Shown here one piece after another: positions 42,536 through 50,904 of a stretch of 64,000 nucleotides of DNA; the first letter of the stretch is position 1; each line of letters begins with the position of its first letter. This DNA comes from Acidiflorens sp963841945 (GTDB taxonomy: Bacteria; Acidobacteriota; Terriglobia; Terriglobales; Acidobacteriaceae). The notes under the pieces were generated by a model. The model worked only from the letters and a program-made list of their open reading frames with translations. It did not search any database and was not told the DNA's origin. The stretch spans positions 177,045-241,044 of the forward strand of contig CAWJFC010000015.1 of the NCBI GenBank assembly GCA_963841945.1, given 5' to 3'. The position numbers were made by a program, and so were the translations under genes.

Positions 42536-43681
42536 ATGAAGCCCACATTTACACTCGGTATCGAAGAGGAATACCAGACCGTCGACCCGGAAACCCGGGA
42601 TCTACGTTCGCACATTCACGCCGAGATCATCGAGAAGGGCAGGCTCTTGCTTCAGGAGCGCGTCAAAGCCGAGATGCATCAGTCGGTCGTCGAGGTCGGT
42701 ACCTCGGTCTGCGCCAACATCAAAGACGCAAAGGAAGAGCTAAAAAAACTGCGCCGCCACATGATTCGCCTGTCCCGCGAAAATGGACTGCGCCTCGCTT
42801 CCGCCGCCACCCACCCCTTTGCCGACTGGCGCGTGCAAGAGGTCTATCCCGACGATCGCTATAAAAATATCGTCGAAGACATGCAACTCGTGGCCCGCGC
42901 CAATCTCATCTTCGGACTCCACGTGCACGTCGGCATTGAAGACCGCGAGACCGCGATTCACATGATGAATCATGCGCGTTATTTTGTCCCGCATCTGCTC
43001 GCGCTCTCGACCAACTCGCCCTTCTGGCTCGGTATGAATACCGGCCTCAAGTCATATCGCTGTAAAGTTTTCGACAAGTTTCCCCGCACCAACATGCCGG
43101 ATTTTTTTCCGAGCTGGGGCGAATACGAAAACTACGTCAAGCTGCTCATCAAGACCAATTCCATCGATAACGCCAAAAAAATCTGGTGGGACATACGCCC
43201 GCATCCATTCTTCAACACCATCGAATTCCGCGTATGCGACATCCCCATGCGCGTCGATGAGACGATCGCGCTCGCCGCGCTCATTCAGGCCACGGTGGTC
43301 AAGCTCTACAAGCTGCACGAGTCCAACCAGGGGTTCCGCCTCTACCGGCGTTCGCTGCTCATGGAAAATAAATGGCGCGCAGCGCGCTATGGCATCAACG
43401 GCAAGCTCATCGATTTTGGCAAGCAGATGGAGGTTCCGGAACGCGAGCTGATCGAGGAATATCTGGCCTTCGTCGACGACGTGCTCGATGAACTCGGGTC
43501 GCGCGAAGAGGTCGAATACATCCGCACCATCATGAAAAACGGCACGGGCGCGGATCGCCAGCTACAGGTTTTTCAGGATACCGGCGACATGAAAGCGGTG
43601 ATGGACTACATCATCGAAGAGACGCAAGTAGGCGTAGGCGAAGACGATGAAGAGGAATTACCCGAAGCTGAAGCGGTCTGA
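42536..43681 (+). CDS. YbdK-type carboxylate-amine ligase (GCS2 family)
   Basis: A 381-residue ATP-grasp-like ligase related to plant-type glutamate-cysteine ligase. Features: FTLGIEEEYQTVDPETRDLR at the N-terminus, EVGTSVCANI, LHVHVGIEDRETAI, LALSTNSPFWLGM, and the later FRVCDIPMRVDETIALAALIQA. E. coli YbdK has weak glutamate-cysteine ligase activity; the true substrate of such homologues is often different. The Asp/Glu-rich C-terminus (EDDEEELPEAEAV) is extra. ATG 42536 begins just before the GIEEEY core. Confidence 0.85.
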   Translation: MKPTFTLGIEEEYQTVDPETRDLRSHIHAEIIEKGRLLLQERVKAEMHQSVVEVGTSVCANIKDAKEELKKLRRHMIRLSRENGLRLASAATHPFADWRVQEVYPDDRYKNIVEDMQLVARANLIFGLHVHVGIEDRETAIHMMNHARYFVPHLLALSTNSPFWLGMNTGLKSYRCKVFDKFPRTNMPDFFPSWGEYENYVKLLIKTNSIDNAKKIWWDIRPHPFFNTIEFRVCDIPMRVDETIALAALIQATVVKLYKLHESNQGFRLYRRSLLMENKWRAARYGINGKLIDFGKQMEVPERELIEEYLAFVDDVLDELGSREEVEYIRTIMKNGTGADRQLQVFQDTGDMKAVMDYIIEETQVGVGEDDEEELPEAEAV

Positions 43682-43707
43682 GGCAAGAACGCGAGCTTAG
43701 TCGTCCT

Positions 43708-43736
43708 CGATCGTATATAAGTCCGATCGTATATAA
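43708..43736. repeat. 13-bp tandem direct repeat
   Basis: CGATCGTATATAA occurs at 43708-43720 and again at 43724-43736 with three bases between. TATAA in both copies could act as -10-like elements for the aminopeptidase gene 64 bases downstream. Confidence 0.5.
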
Positions 43737-43799
43737 AATCAATAGTTGGGTTTAGCCGCTGAGGCGATTCATAACATCTAACTTACGAGACGAACGCAT

Positions 43800-44858
43800 T
43801 TGGCAAACGCAAACGGAAATTCCAACGGCCATTCCCCCCGCAATCTAACCGCCCTCTCTTTTGACCCGCAGCTCACGCCGGGCGCGCGCAACGCGGTCCG
43901 CGTTTGCCTGCGCATCCAGCCAAACGAGCGTGTCACCGTCATCACCGACGAAGCCAGCCTGGAAATCGCCGCCGCCATCGCTCACGAACTCGAGGCAGTC
44001 GGCGTCGAGTATCACCCCTGGGTCCTCGAAGACGTGGCCCAGCGTCCGCTCAAAGACCTGCCGCCCGTAATTGGCGACGATCTCGCGAAGAGCCAGGTCA
44101 GCATCTTCGCCGTTCACGCGCAGATGAACGAACTCAAATCGCGCATGACCATGACAGCCATCGTCAACCGGCAGAAAATCCGCCACGCCCACATGGTCAA
44201 CATCAACAAGCAGATCATGCTCGAAGGCATGCGCGCCGATTTCCAGAAGGTCGACCGCTTGAGCGCGAAAGTAGTCGAGCACGTTCGCACCGCGAAAAAG
44301 ATTCGCGCCACCACGCCCTCCGGCACCGATCTCACCGCCGACATGAATCCGAATTACAAGTGGATCAAGACCAGTGGCATTATCAGCACAGAAAAATGGG
44401 GCAATCTGCCGGGAGGCGAGATCTTCACCACGCCGGGCGAGGTCAATGGAACTTTTGTGATCGATGGCGTCGTCGGCGATTATCTCTGCGCCAAGTTTGG
44501 CGACCTGAAATCAACTCCGCTCACGATTCAGGTAAAAAAGAACCGCCTGGTTTCAGCCCAATCCTGCAACAAAGAACTCAAGGACGATTTCTGGGCCTAC
44601 ACCCACACCGACGAAAACAGCGACCGCGTTGGCGAATTCGCCATCGGCACCAACATCGAACTCAAAGACGTTATCGGCCAAATTCTGCAGGACGAAAAAT
44701 TCCCCGGCATCCACATCGCCTTCGGCAATCCTTACGGAGAGCACACCGGCGCCGACTGGTTCTCATCCACGCACATCGATGTAGTGGGCCGCAAATTCGA
44801 CATCTGGGCTGACGACGAACAAATTATGTCCAACGGCAAGTTCTTGATCGAGGTGTAG
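43800..44858 (+). CDS. M29-type aminopeptidase
   Basis: A 352-residue protein resembling thermophilic aminopeptidase T (family M29). Visible: RIQPNERVTVITD, NLPGGEIFTTPGEVNG, then IGTNIELKDVIGQILQDEKFPGIH (written here in parts), GNPYGEHTGADWFSSTHIDVV. The Glu/His residues of EIFTTP, GEHTG and STHID are the expected di-metal ligands of this family. It would remove N-terminal residues in the cytoplasm. The start is TTG 43800. The N-terminal 15 residues are Asn/Gly/Ser-rich and variable. Confidence 0.82.
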   Translation: MANANGNSNGHSPRNLTALSFDPQLTPGARNAVRVCLRIQPNERVTVITDEASLEIAAAIAHELEAVGVEYHPWVLEDVAQRPLKDLPPVIGDDLAKSQVSIFAVHAQMNELKSRMTMTAIVNRQKIRHAHMVNINKQIMLEGMRADFQKVDRLSAKVVEHVRTAKKIRATTPSGTDLTADMNPNYKWIKTSGIISTEKWGNLPGGEIFTTPGEVNGTFVIDGVVGDYLCAKFGDLKSTPLTIQVKKNRLVSAQSCNKELKDDFWAYTHTDENSDRVGEFAIGTNIELKDVIGQILQDEKFPGIHIAFGNPYGEHTGADWFSSTHIDVVGRKFDIWADDEQIMSNGKFLIEV

Positions 44859-44934
44859 CGTAGCGGCCCAGCCCGGCCATGGCGAGTCCCGCCAGTCGAG
44901 TCGATTGACGCCATCTGAAAGTCGGACATCGACA

Positions 44935-45603
44935 TTAATCCGGGCTTTTTTGCCAGGCGACTCGACGCGGATCTTCGAACAGACGTGCGGTAACGGCCCC
45001 GAAAATAAATCCGCCAACGTGCGCCAGGTACGCCACGCCGCCGGATTGCACCTGTGCCACCGCGCCCGCATGGAATAGCTGAGTAACAAACCAGAACCCA
45101 ATCAACAATCCAGCAGGAATGTACGTGACATGCACGAATACAAAAATGAATAACAGAGAGCGTATCCGATCATGCGGGTAAGTAACCAGAAACGCCCCCA
45201 TCACTGCAGCAATCGCACCGCTCGCGCCCAGGTTTGGTACAGTCGAATGTGGGTCGGCCGCGATCTGTGCAAGCATGGCCACTAGCCCGCCGCACAAGTA
45301 GAAAACGAAATATCGTCCCAGGCCCATCGCGTCTTCGATCTCTGGGGCAAAGGCCCAAAGGAAGACCATGTTGCCGATGATGTGCGACCAACTGCCATGC
45401 ATGAACATCGCCGTCAGGATCGTGATCCAGTGCTGGCCGGAAGTAATCTGCGAAGGAATCGCCGACCACTGCAGCACGAATGCGTCGCCGCGCATCAACT
45501 CAAGCACAAAAACGATCGCATTCACCAGGATGATGAATGCCGTAACCACAGGAATGCGTGCCGGACGTCGAGACGAATCGGTTAAAGGAATCAAACCTCC
45601 CAT
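44935..45603 (-). CDS. Rhomboid-family intramembrane serine protease
   Basis: A 222-residue protein with six membrane helices. The catalytic dyad can be seen: Ser128 in NLGASGAIAAVMG and His195 in AYLAHVGGF; MHGSWSHIIGNMVFLWAFA is the conserved second helix region. Rhomboids cleave membrane proteins within or next to their helices. ATG 45603 follows AGAGGAG. It lies downstream of the HdeD-like gene on the same strand, 113 bases apart, possibly one transcript. Confidence 0.9.
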   Translation of the reverse strand: MGGLIPLTDSSRRPARIPVVTAFIILVNAIVFVLELMRGDAFVLQWSAIPSQITSGQHWITILTAMFMHGSWSHIIGNMVFLWAFAPEIEDAMGLGRYFVFYLCGGLVAMLAQIAADPHSTVPNLGASGAIAAVMGAFLVTYPHDRIRSLLFIFVFVHVTYIPAGLLIGFWFVTQLFHAGAVAQVQSGGVAYLAHVGGFIFGAVTARLFEDPRRVAWQKSPD

Positions 45604-45716
45604 GGGTTCTCCTCTTCTCACCGCGCTAAACGAAGGGTTTCAAGAGGCATAACTATCCTGAAGCGTCGAGCGAACCTCTTGCCGCGCCAGTTCTGGCAGA
45701 TGTTGCGGCAAATCTG

Positions 45717-46289
45717 CTAGGCAGCCAACTTCGGTGCGATCGCGTCCGCGGCCTTGCGGACTGTCAGCGACAGCATGACGCGGGTAATGCCGCTGATAAT
45801 CATGCTGATACCAACCAGTGTGCCGATCGCCCATGCTGAACTCGACGGCCATTGCACGTAGATCAGCAGGCCCAGGAGCAGCGTGATAATCCCATCGAAA
45901 AGGAACCAACTGGAGCCCTGCACCTCGCGCACCTTGAAGAACAGGGCGACGTTCAGGATGCCCTCAATCAGAAACAGCGAAGCCAGGACTAAAGTGAGCG
46001 AAGCCACACCAAGCGCGGGATGGGCGATAAGGTAGCCGCCAAAGCAAACATACGCCAGCCCGATCAACAGTCTCCAGATCACACTGCCCGCTTCGCGTTT
46101 CTGAAAAGCGACACTCAAGTGGAGCACGCCCGCCAGAACGATAAGCCAGGCAACAAATACATTGACCGCGACGGCGGCCAGAAACGGCATTCCTACCGCC
46201 AGCATACCCAGGATGATCAGAGAAACGCCCCACAAGATGGACACCGTCGAAGCATGCTGCACGATGCCAGCCGGAGTTGGTTGTTCCAT
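45717..46289 (-). CDS. HdeD-family membrane protein (DUF308)
   Basis: A 190-residue protein with six membrane helices arranged as three hairpins of similar sequence (for example WGVSLIILGMLAVGMPFLAA, LLIGLAYVCFGGYLIAHP, LFDGIITLLLGLLIYVQWP). This is the HdeD/DUF308 pattern. In E. coli HdeD contributes to acid resistance at high cell density, but the mechanism is not known. GAGGAGG precedes the ATG by six bases. Confidence 0.85.
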   Translation of the reverse strand: MEQPTPAGIVQHASTVSILWGVSLIILGMLAVGMPFLAAVAVNVFVAWLIVLAGVLHLSVAFQKREAGSVIWRLLIGLAYVCFGGYLIAHPALGVASLTLVLASLFLIEGILNVALFFKVREVQGSSWFLFDGIITLLLGLLIYVQWPSSSAWAIGTLVGISMIISGITRVMLSLTVRKAADAIAPKLAA

Positions 46290-46497
46290 AGAGCCTCCTC
46301 AAAGAAAGGACTGAGTTTACCCAAAGAAATGAGAACGTATCCTGAGGTGGCCGGACCGGAGCGATACCATATCCCCTTTTTCTCTCCTGCGCCTGCACCC
46401 CACACCCCGCGTATGCGCCTATCATAGCGCCAGCTTCCCCCGGATGTCGAAGAGGCACCCATCGTCCCCAGCGATAGTAGATAATGTGCTAAATCCC

Positions 46498-47682
46498 ATG
46501 ATCCCCTCTTACCGTCAGCACTTTAACACCAACTTCACCGACGAAAAGTATGAGCGCCTCCGCCACGAGATGGCCGCGCGCTGCGGAATGGAAGTTCCCT
46601 TCGCCCTGTGCGAGACTCCGTGTTTTTTCCCGGACGGTCTGGTCAAGCATATGGCCGAAGACGGAAAAGCCCTGATTCATCAACTTGTCGACAATCCCCA
46701 ATACCGCGAGCGTTCCGAAGCCTCCATCCCGGCGACCTTTCGAGTGACAAACGAAGCCTCGCATCCGATGTTCATTCAGGTTGACTTCGGCCTCGTAAGA
46801 GACGCCGCCGGCGAGCTCCACCCAAAGCTAGTCGAGCTGCAGGCCTTCCCTTCTCTCTATGCTTATCAGCCCGTGCTATCGCAAGCCTACATCGACGTCT
46901 TCGGTCTCGATCCCAACCTCAAATATTTCCTCGACGGCCTCGACGGTGCGTCATACAGGATTCTGCTCGACGACGCTATCGTTGCGGGACACGATCCCGC
47001 CAATGTCATCCTCATGGAAATTCATCCCGACTCGCAAAAAACACGTCCGGATTTTCTGTTAACCGAAAAGTTACTAGGCATCCGGACCGTCTGCATCACG
47101 AAAATTCGCAAGCAGGCCCGCCACCTCTCCTATGAGGAAAATGGAAAGCAGATCCCGATCGAGCGCATCTACAATCGCACCATCGTCGACGAACTCGAGC
47201 GCAAAGGCGTGGCGCTGCCCTTCGACTTCCGCGACGATCTCGACGTTGAATGGGCCGGCCATCCCAACTGGTATTTCCGCATCAGCAAATATTCCATTCC
47301 CTACCTCAAGCATCCGTCCGTTCCGCGTACCTGGTTTCTCGATCAACTCAGCGAAGTTCCGGCCGATCTGGAAAACTTCGTGCTCAAGCCTCTCTATTCG
47401 TTCGCCGGCCTCGGAGTGAAGATCGCTCCCACGCGCGCCGACATTGACGCTATCCCCGCCGAAAAACGCGGCGAATACATTCTGCAAGAGCGCGTAAACT
47501 TTACCCCGGTCGTCGAAACCCCGTACGGGCGAACTAAGGTAGAGCTGCGCATCATGTACGTCTGGCTTGAAGAATTGCGGCCAGTCCTGACCATCGTGCG
47601 CATGGGGCGCGGCCAGATGATGGGCGTCGATCACAACAAGAACATGAAGTGGGTAGGCTCCTCCGCCGCGCTCATCGGATGA
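46498..47682 (+). CDS. ATP-grasp-like protein of unknown function
   Basis: A 394-residue cytoplasmic protein. The C-terminal part has an ATP-grasp-like look: FVLKPLYSFAGLGVKIAPT (a Lys followed by a Gly-rich loop), GEYILQERVNF (a Glu after a strand), KVELRIMYVW, and a late loop MGVDHNKNMKW with Asn/Asp residues that could hold Mg-ATP. The N-terminal part (about 1-170) has no known domain, includes FALCETPCFFPDG and PKLVELQAFPSLYAYQ. It may be a ligase or an enzyme acting on a peptide/amine. An upstream ATG (46444) is in frame; I chose 46498 as it begins the compact domain. Confidence 0.6.
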   Translation: MIPSYRQHFNTNFTDEKYERLRHEMAARCGMEVPFALCETPCFFPDGLVKHMAEDGKALIHQLVDNPQYRERSEASIPATFRVTNEASHPMFIQVDFGLVRDAAGELHPKLVELQAFPSLYAYQPVLSQAYIDVFGLDPNLKYFLDGLDGASYRILLDDAIVAGHDPANVILMEIHPDSQKTRPDFLLTEKLLGIRTVCITKIRKQARHLSYEENGKQIPIERIYNRTIVDELERKGVALPFDFRDDLDVEWAGHPNWYFRISKYSIPYLKHPSVPRTWFLDQLSEVPADLENFVLKPLYSFAGLGVKIAPTRADIDAIPAEKRGEYILQERVNFTPVVETPYGRTKVELRIMYVWLEELRPVLTIVRMGRGQMMGVDHNKNMKWVGSSAALIG

Positions 47683-47999
47683 AGTGCGCTAGGCTCTCCG
47701 CTCTCGGCCGCAAGCTGGCTTGGCTCTCAAGTTCCTTTCCGCTGATTCCCGCGGATTTGCGCGGACCGTTGAAGGGGAATCCATCCGCATAAATCCGTGT
47801 CGATCAGCGAAAACGAACCACCAGCCCCGGGGCCGGCAGCCCAATGCCGAAAACCGTTCTCCTAATGTGCAAACCCTTGCGCAACCCAGCGTCAATATTA
47901 GGTTTCCGCCTTGCTTTTGCTGCACGCACCCGTCATGATTAGCCACGGCCTGGTTCGGCCTGAACACACGCATCAAGGTAACTTCCGACAGGAGCGAGA
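47683..47999. other. Intergenic region with repeat element
   Basis: A 317-base gap without a gene. It contains the inverted repeat at 47740-47809 and a leader with AGGAGCGAG just before the sedolisin start at 48000. No other structure was identified. Confidence 0.5.
47740..47809. repeat. Inverted repeat of the CGCTGAT...ATCAGCG type
   Basis: CGCTGAT (47740-47746) and ATCAGCG (47803-47809) border an imperfect palindrome whose inner parts are GCGGATTTGCGCGGA and TCCGCATAAATCCG. Elements of this text are common between genes in other bacteria. Confidence 0.6.
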
Positions 48000-49229
48000 A
48001 TGAGACGGTTTATTTCAGTTTGCAGGTTCGTGGGGGTTGCAACCGTGGGAGTGGCTGTTTTTGCGGCAATGGCGGCCTCTCCGGCAGCCGCGCAGCAACG
48101 CGTCGAAGGGGTCTTCAACGGACACAGAATTGTTTATCCGGCTTCGAGTATTCCGCAGGCTGGTCATCATCACACCAATTACTTTTTTGTCGATTCCGAT
48201 AAGCCACAGGGCGGCCCGGGCTCGGGCGTGGAAACTCCAGGATCGGTCGCGTGCGTTTACGAGTTAGTTACACAGACTCCCGGATGCAATCCGGCGACCG
48301 CGACAGCAGTGCCGACGGGCGGATGGGGCGCCATCGCCATCGTCGACGCTGGCTACTTTCCAACCGCAGCCAGCGATCTGGCGCAGTTCTCAACTTACTA
48401 CGGAATTCCGCAAGCTGACTTCGAGCAGGTCTGGCCGGGCACGAAGCAGCCCGAGGTCGAGTCTGGATGGGAGGTTGAGGAAGCGCTCGACATCGAGTGG
48501 GCGCATGCCATGGCTCCGCAGGCCAAGCTGTATCTGGTCGTCTCGAAACTCTGCAACGTTGGAACGTGCGCAACCGATCCTTTCTGGAACGCGGTATCGC
48601 TGGCCACCAAACTGGTCAAGGAAGCCGGTGGCGGCGTGGTCAGCATGAGCTGGGGCGATCCGGAATGGAGCACCGAGACCTCGCAAGACAAGCTTTTTAA
48701 GAACAAGAGTGTCGTCTACTTCGCGGCGGCGGGCGATGGAGGGCTGGGTGTAAGTATCTATCCCGGGTCGTCGCCGAACGTGGTATCGGTCGGCGGAACC
48801 TACTTCAACCGCGACCAGCACGGCAACTTCGTCAGCGAGCAGTGGTACACGGACGGCGGCGGTGGCGACCTCAGTCCGTATGAGCCACGCCCGGCTTACC
48901 AGAACGGCGTGCAGGCCATCGTCGGCTCGCACCGCGGCTATCCGGACATCTCGTCGGACTTCTGCTGCGCGGGTATCGTGGTGGAGGGCGGGTGGTACTC
49001 GGTGGGGGGGACTAGCTGGGCTTCGCCTACCATGGCGGGAATTGTGAACGCTGCGGGCAACAAGGCCAAGGGCAGCGTGGCCGAGCTCACTATGATTTAT
49101 AACGAGTTAGCTAACCCGACCGAATACGCCGACTACTTCAACGACATCACGCTGGGTGGTCCGGAGTGTGTGGTCGGCTTCGATCAGTGCACGGGCGTGG
49201 GGTCGGTTAAGACCTACGCGGGCAAGTAG
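48000..49229 (+). CDS. Sedolisin-type (S53) secreted serine-carboxyl protease
   Basis: A 409-residue exported protein (signal peptide to AAA-Q near residue 32). Catalytic residues of sedolisin can be assigned: Glu160 and Asp164 (EVEEALDIEWAHAMAP), Asp246 (AAAGDGG) and Ser339 (GGTSWASPT). Sedolisins work at low pH. They are usually made with an N-terminal pro-domain of about 200 residues; here only about 75 residues separate the signal peptide and the catalytic core, so the pro-domain is absent or very short. A C-terminal Ca-binding loop (DITLGG ... GFDQCTGVGS) is visible. A strong terminator follows. Confidence 0.85.
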   Translation: MRRFISVCRFVGVATVGVAVFAAMAASPAAAQQRVEGVFNGHRIVYPASSIPQAGHHHTNYFFVDSDKPQGGPGSGVETPGSVACVYELVTQTPGCNPATATAVPTGGWGAIAIVDAGYFPTAASDLAQFSTYYGIPQADFEQVWPGTKQPEVESGWEVEEALDIEWAHAMAPQAKLYLVVSKLCNVGTCATDPFWNAVSLATKLVKEAGGGVVSMSWGDPEWSTETSQDKLFKNKSVVYFAAAGDGGLGVSIYPGSSPNVVSVGGTYFNRDQHGNFVSEQWYTDGGGGDLSPYEPRPAYQNGVQAIVGSHRGYPDISSDFCCAGIVVEGGWYSVGGTSWASPTMAGIVNAAGNKAKGSVAELTMIYNELANPTEYADYFNDITLGGPECVVGFDQCTGVGSVKTYAGK

Positions 49230-49257
49230 TTCCCTGCCCCACCCTCCCCTTTTCAAC

Positions 49258-49298
49258 TCCGGGTCCCGGGCTTCCGGGACCCGGAATTTTTTGCTTTT
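49258..49298 (+). terminator. Rho-independent terminator after the sedolisin gene
   Basis: A perfect 12-bp stem, TCCGGGTCCCGG (49258-49269) with CCGGGACCCGGA (49274-49285), loop GCTT, then ATTTTTTGCTTTT. Confidence 0.92.
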
Positions 49299-49306
49299 CG
49301 GGGAAA

Positions 49307-49322
49307 TGCTCCACGTGGAGCA
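49307..49322. promoter_or_regulatory. parS-like 16-bp palindrome
   Basis: TGCTCCACGTGGAGCA is a perfect palindrome with the CACGTG core. It differs from the ParB-binding consensus TGTTNCACGTGNAACA only by a symmetric T-to-C / A-to-G change at position 3 and its mate. The next bases (ATAGTTGACATT) are AT-rich. No parA/parB gene is in this window. Confidence 0.45.
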
Positions 49323-49708
49323 ATAGTTGACATTCCTGTACGTACATTTGCAGGATTTCGGCGAATGAAACGCGAATAAAATAAATGCGGTTTTTGAGGT
49401 GCCGTAAAAACACCTTGTTGGGGATTTTTGGTGGGCGCGGTGTTTACTCTCTGGTCCTGGGGGCACTGCTTTCTGAGCTATTGGGATCATGGGGTTAGCG
49501 GTTCACTGGGGTTCGGCTATTGATGGGGAAGGACTTCGATCGACCTATTGATTGGTAAGGAGTTAGGTGCTGGCCGGCGGTTTTATGGGGGTGGGCGCGG
49601 AGTGATTTCTGTCAAGTTGACAGGGTATGCAGGCCGGGCGAGTTTTTGAGGTGCGCCGGAGCGGCTTCGTGAGGATACTCGCAGGGGACGAGATTACACT
49701 TAAACTAA
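49323..49708. other. Intergenic region, no gene seen
   Basis: A 386-base stretch between the palindrome and the pseudouridine synthase. TTGACA-like text follows the palindrome at once (49327-49332, TTGACA), and GTCAAGTTGACAGGG at 49613 forms a short palindrome (GTCAA / TTGAC). I see no coding sequence. Confidence 0.4.
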
Positions 49709-50659
49709 ATGCTCAACCGGGGCCATGCCTACACCAGCATCATCGGCAGCAAACACCATGGGCAAACCCTGCTCTACCATTTGGCGAGCCTTTACTCCCA
49801 CTCAACCCGACAAGCCTGGCAACACAGACTGAACAACGGAGAAGTCGCCCTCAGCGGCGTCACCGCCTCCGGAAGCGAATCGGTCACTGTAGGCCAAACC
49901 CTCGTCTGGAACCGTCCACCGTGGATCGAGCCAGACTCGCCTCTGCACTTCGAAGTCCTGTTTGAAGATCCCCATCTGCTGGCCGTCAACAAACCCAGCG
50001 GACTGCCCACGCTCCCCGCCGGCGGCTTCATGGAATGCACCCTGCTGCGCCTGGTGCAAAGGCAAACCCCGAGCGCTAACCCTGTCCACCGGTTGGGCCG
50101 AGGCACTTCCGGCATTGTCCTCTTCGCCAAAACACCGCAGGCAGCCGCCAAACTATCCGCAAACTGGAACACACCCAGAATTCAAAAAATCTACCGGGCG
50201 CTGGCGCAAGGCATTGCACAGCAAGACGCCTACGAAATCCTCACCCCCATCGGACTCGTACCGCACCCGCGCATCGGCTCGGTGTGGGCCGCCAACCCTA
50301 ACGGCAAACCGTCAAAGTCATTGGCGAAGGTGATCTCACGGGCGCCAGGCAGCACGGCGTCCAGCAGCACGGCGTCGATCAGAACATCAGGCAGGGCGAC
50401 CAGCACCACAACCTTTGAGGTCACGCTGAATTCGGGACGCCCTCACCAAATCAGGATCCATCTGGCATCCATCGGACATCCTCTGGTAGGCGATCCTCTG
50501 TACGGCTCGACCGGCCAGCCTCTTGAAAATCTTCCCGGCCTCCCCGGCGATGGAGGATATTTCCTGCACGCCCAATTTCTGAATTTCCAACACCCCATCA
50601 CCGGAGAACAAATCAATCTTGAGGCAGCGTTGCCGGGCGCATTCTCAGGGCAGCTGTAG
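49709..50659 (+). CDS. RluA-like RNA pseudouridine synthase with altered catalytic motif
   Basis: A 316-residue protein. The N-terminus (about 1-70) resembles an S4-type RNA-binding domain (HSTRQAWQHRLNNGEVALSG). The catalytic domain begins at DPHLLAVNKPSGLPT; then PVHRLGRGTSGIVLFAK, where the usual HRLDxxTSG has Gly130 in place of the catalytic Asp; GRPHQIRIHLASIGHPLVGDPLYG is normal. Plant-type homologues are known to me with the same HR-L/I-GRGTSG text, so this is probably a distinct subfamily rather than a dead gene. The target RNA is unknown. A Ser/Thr-rich insert (about residues 212-232) is present. Confidence 0.8.
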   Translation: MLNRGHAYTSIIGSKHHGQTLLYHLASLYSHSTRQAWQHRLNNGEVALSGVTASGSESVTVGQTLVWNRPPWIEPDSPLHFEVLFEDPHLLAVNKPSGLPTLPAGGFMECTLLRLVQRQTPSANPVHRLGRGTSGIVLFAKTPQAAAKLSANWNTPRIQKIYRALAQGIAQQDAYEILTPIGLVPHPRIGSVWAANPNGKPSKSLAKVISRAPGSTASSSTASIRTSGRATSTTTFEVTLNSGRPHQIRIHLASIGHPLVGDPLYGSTGQPLENLPGLPGDGGYFLHAQFLNFQHPITGEQINLEAALPGAFSGQL

Positions 50660-50726
50660 GATCAGGGCGGGAGGCAAATCAAAGCAATTCGGCGACAGAT
50701 GGATGTGACCCCAATGAAAAAATGGC

Positions 50727-50785
50727 GACAGACGGAACGTTTCGCAGTTTTTCGGCAATGGAAATTGGTGAATGTCGCGTCTGTC
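50727..50785. repeat. REP-like palindrome, copy A
   Basis: GACAGACG (50727-50734) and CGTCTGTC (50778-50785) form an inverted repeat; the right side extends to CTGTCCCCACATTT. The same ATGTCxCGTCTGTCCCCACATTT text is at 55815-55836 (copy B). Confidence 0.6.
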
Positions 50786-50815
50786 CCCACATTTCCTCCG
50801 TCTGTATGAATGCAT

Positions 50816-50904
50816 AAGTGAAATGAAGAAGGGTTCTCGAAGCGGCTACGATGCTGAGACCGGCGAGCAAAGCGCCGGCTCAGAAAGCTCACTTGGAGAA
50901 CCCC
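50816..50904 (+). ncRNA. Structured leader of the IS110 element, candidate bridge RNA
   Basis: The transposase leader can fold strongly. A bulged 11-bp stem CTGAG-A-CCGGCG / CGCCGG-CTCAG covers 50854-50883; GGGTTCTC (50831-50838) pairs exactly with GAGAACCC (50896-50903); AAGTGA (50816-50821) could pair with TCACTT (50889-50894) as an alternative or pseudoknot. IS110 elements are known to encode a bridge RNA in the non-coding end that guides recombination. The outer stem also covers the GGAG ribosome-binding site of the transposase. Confidence 0.45.
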
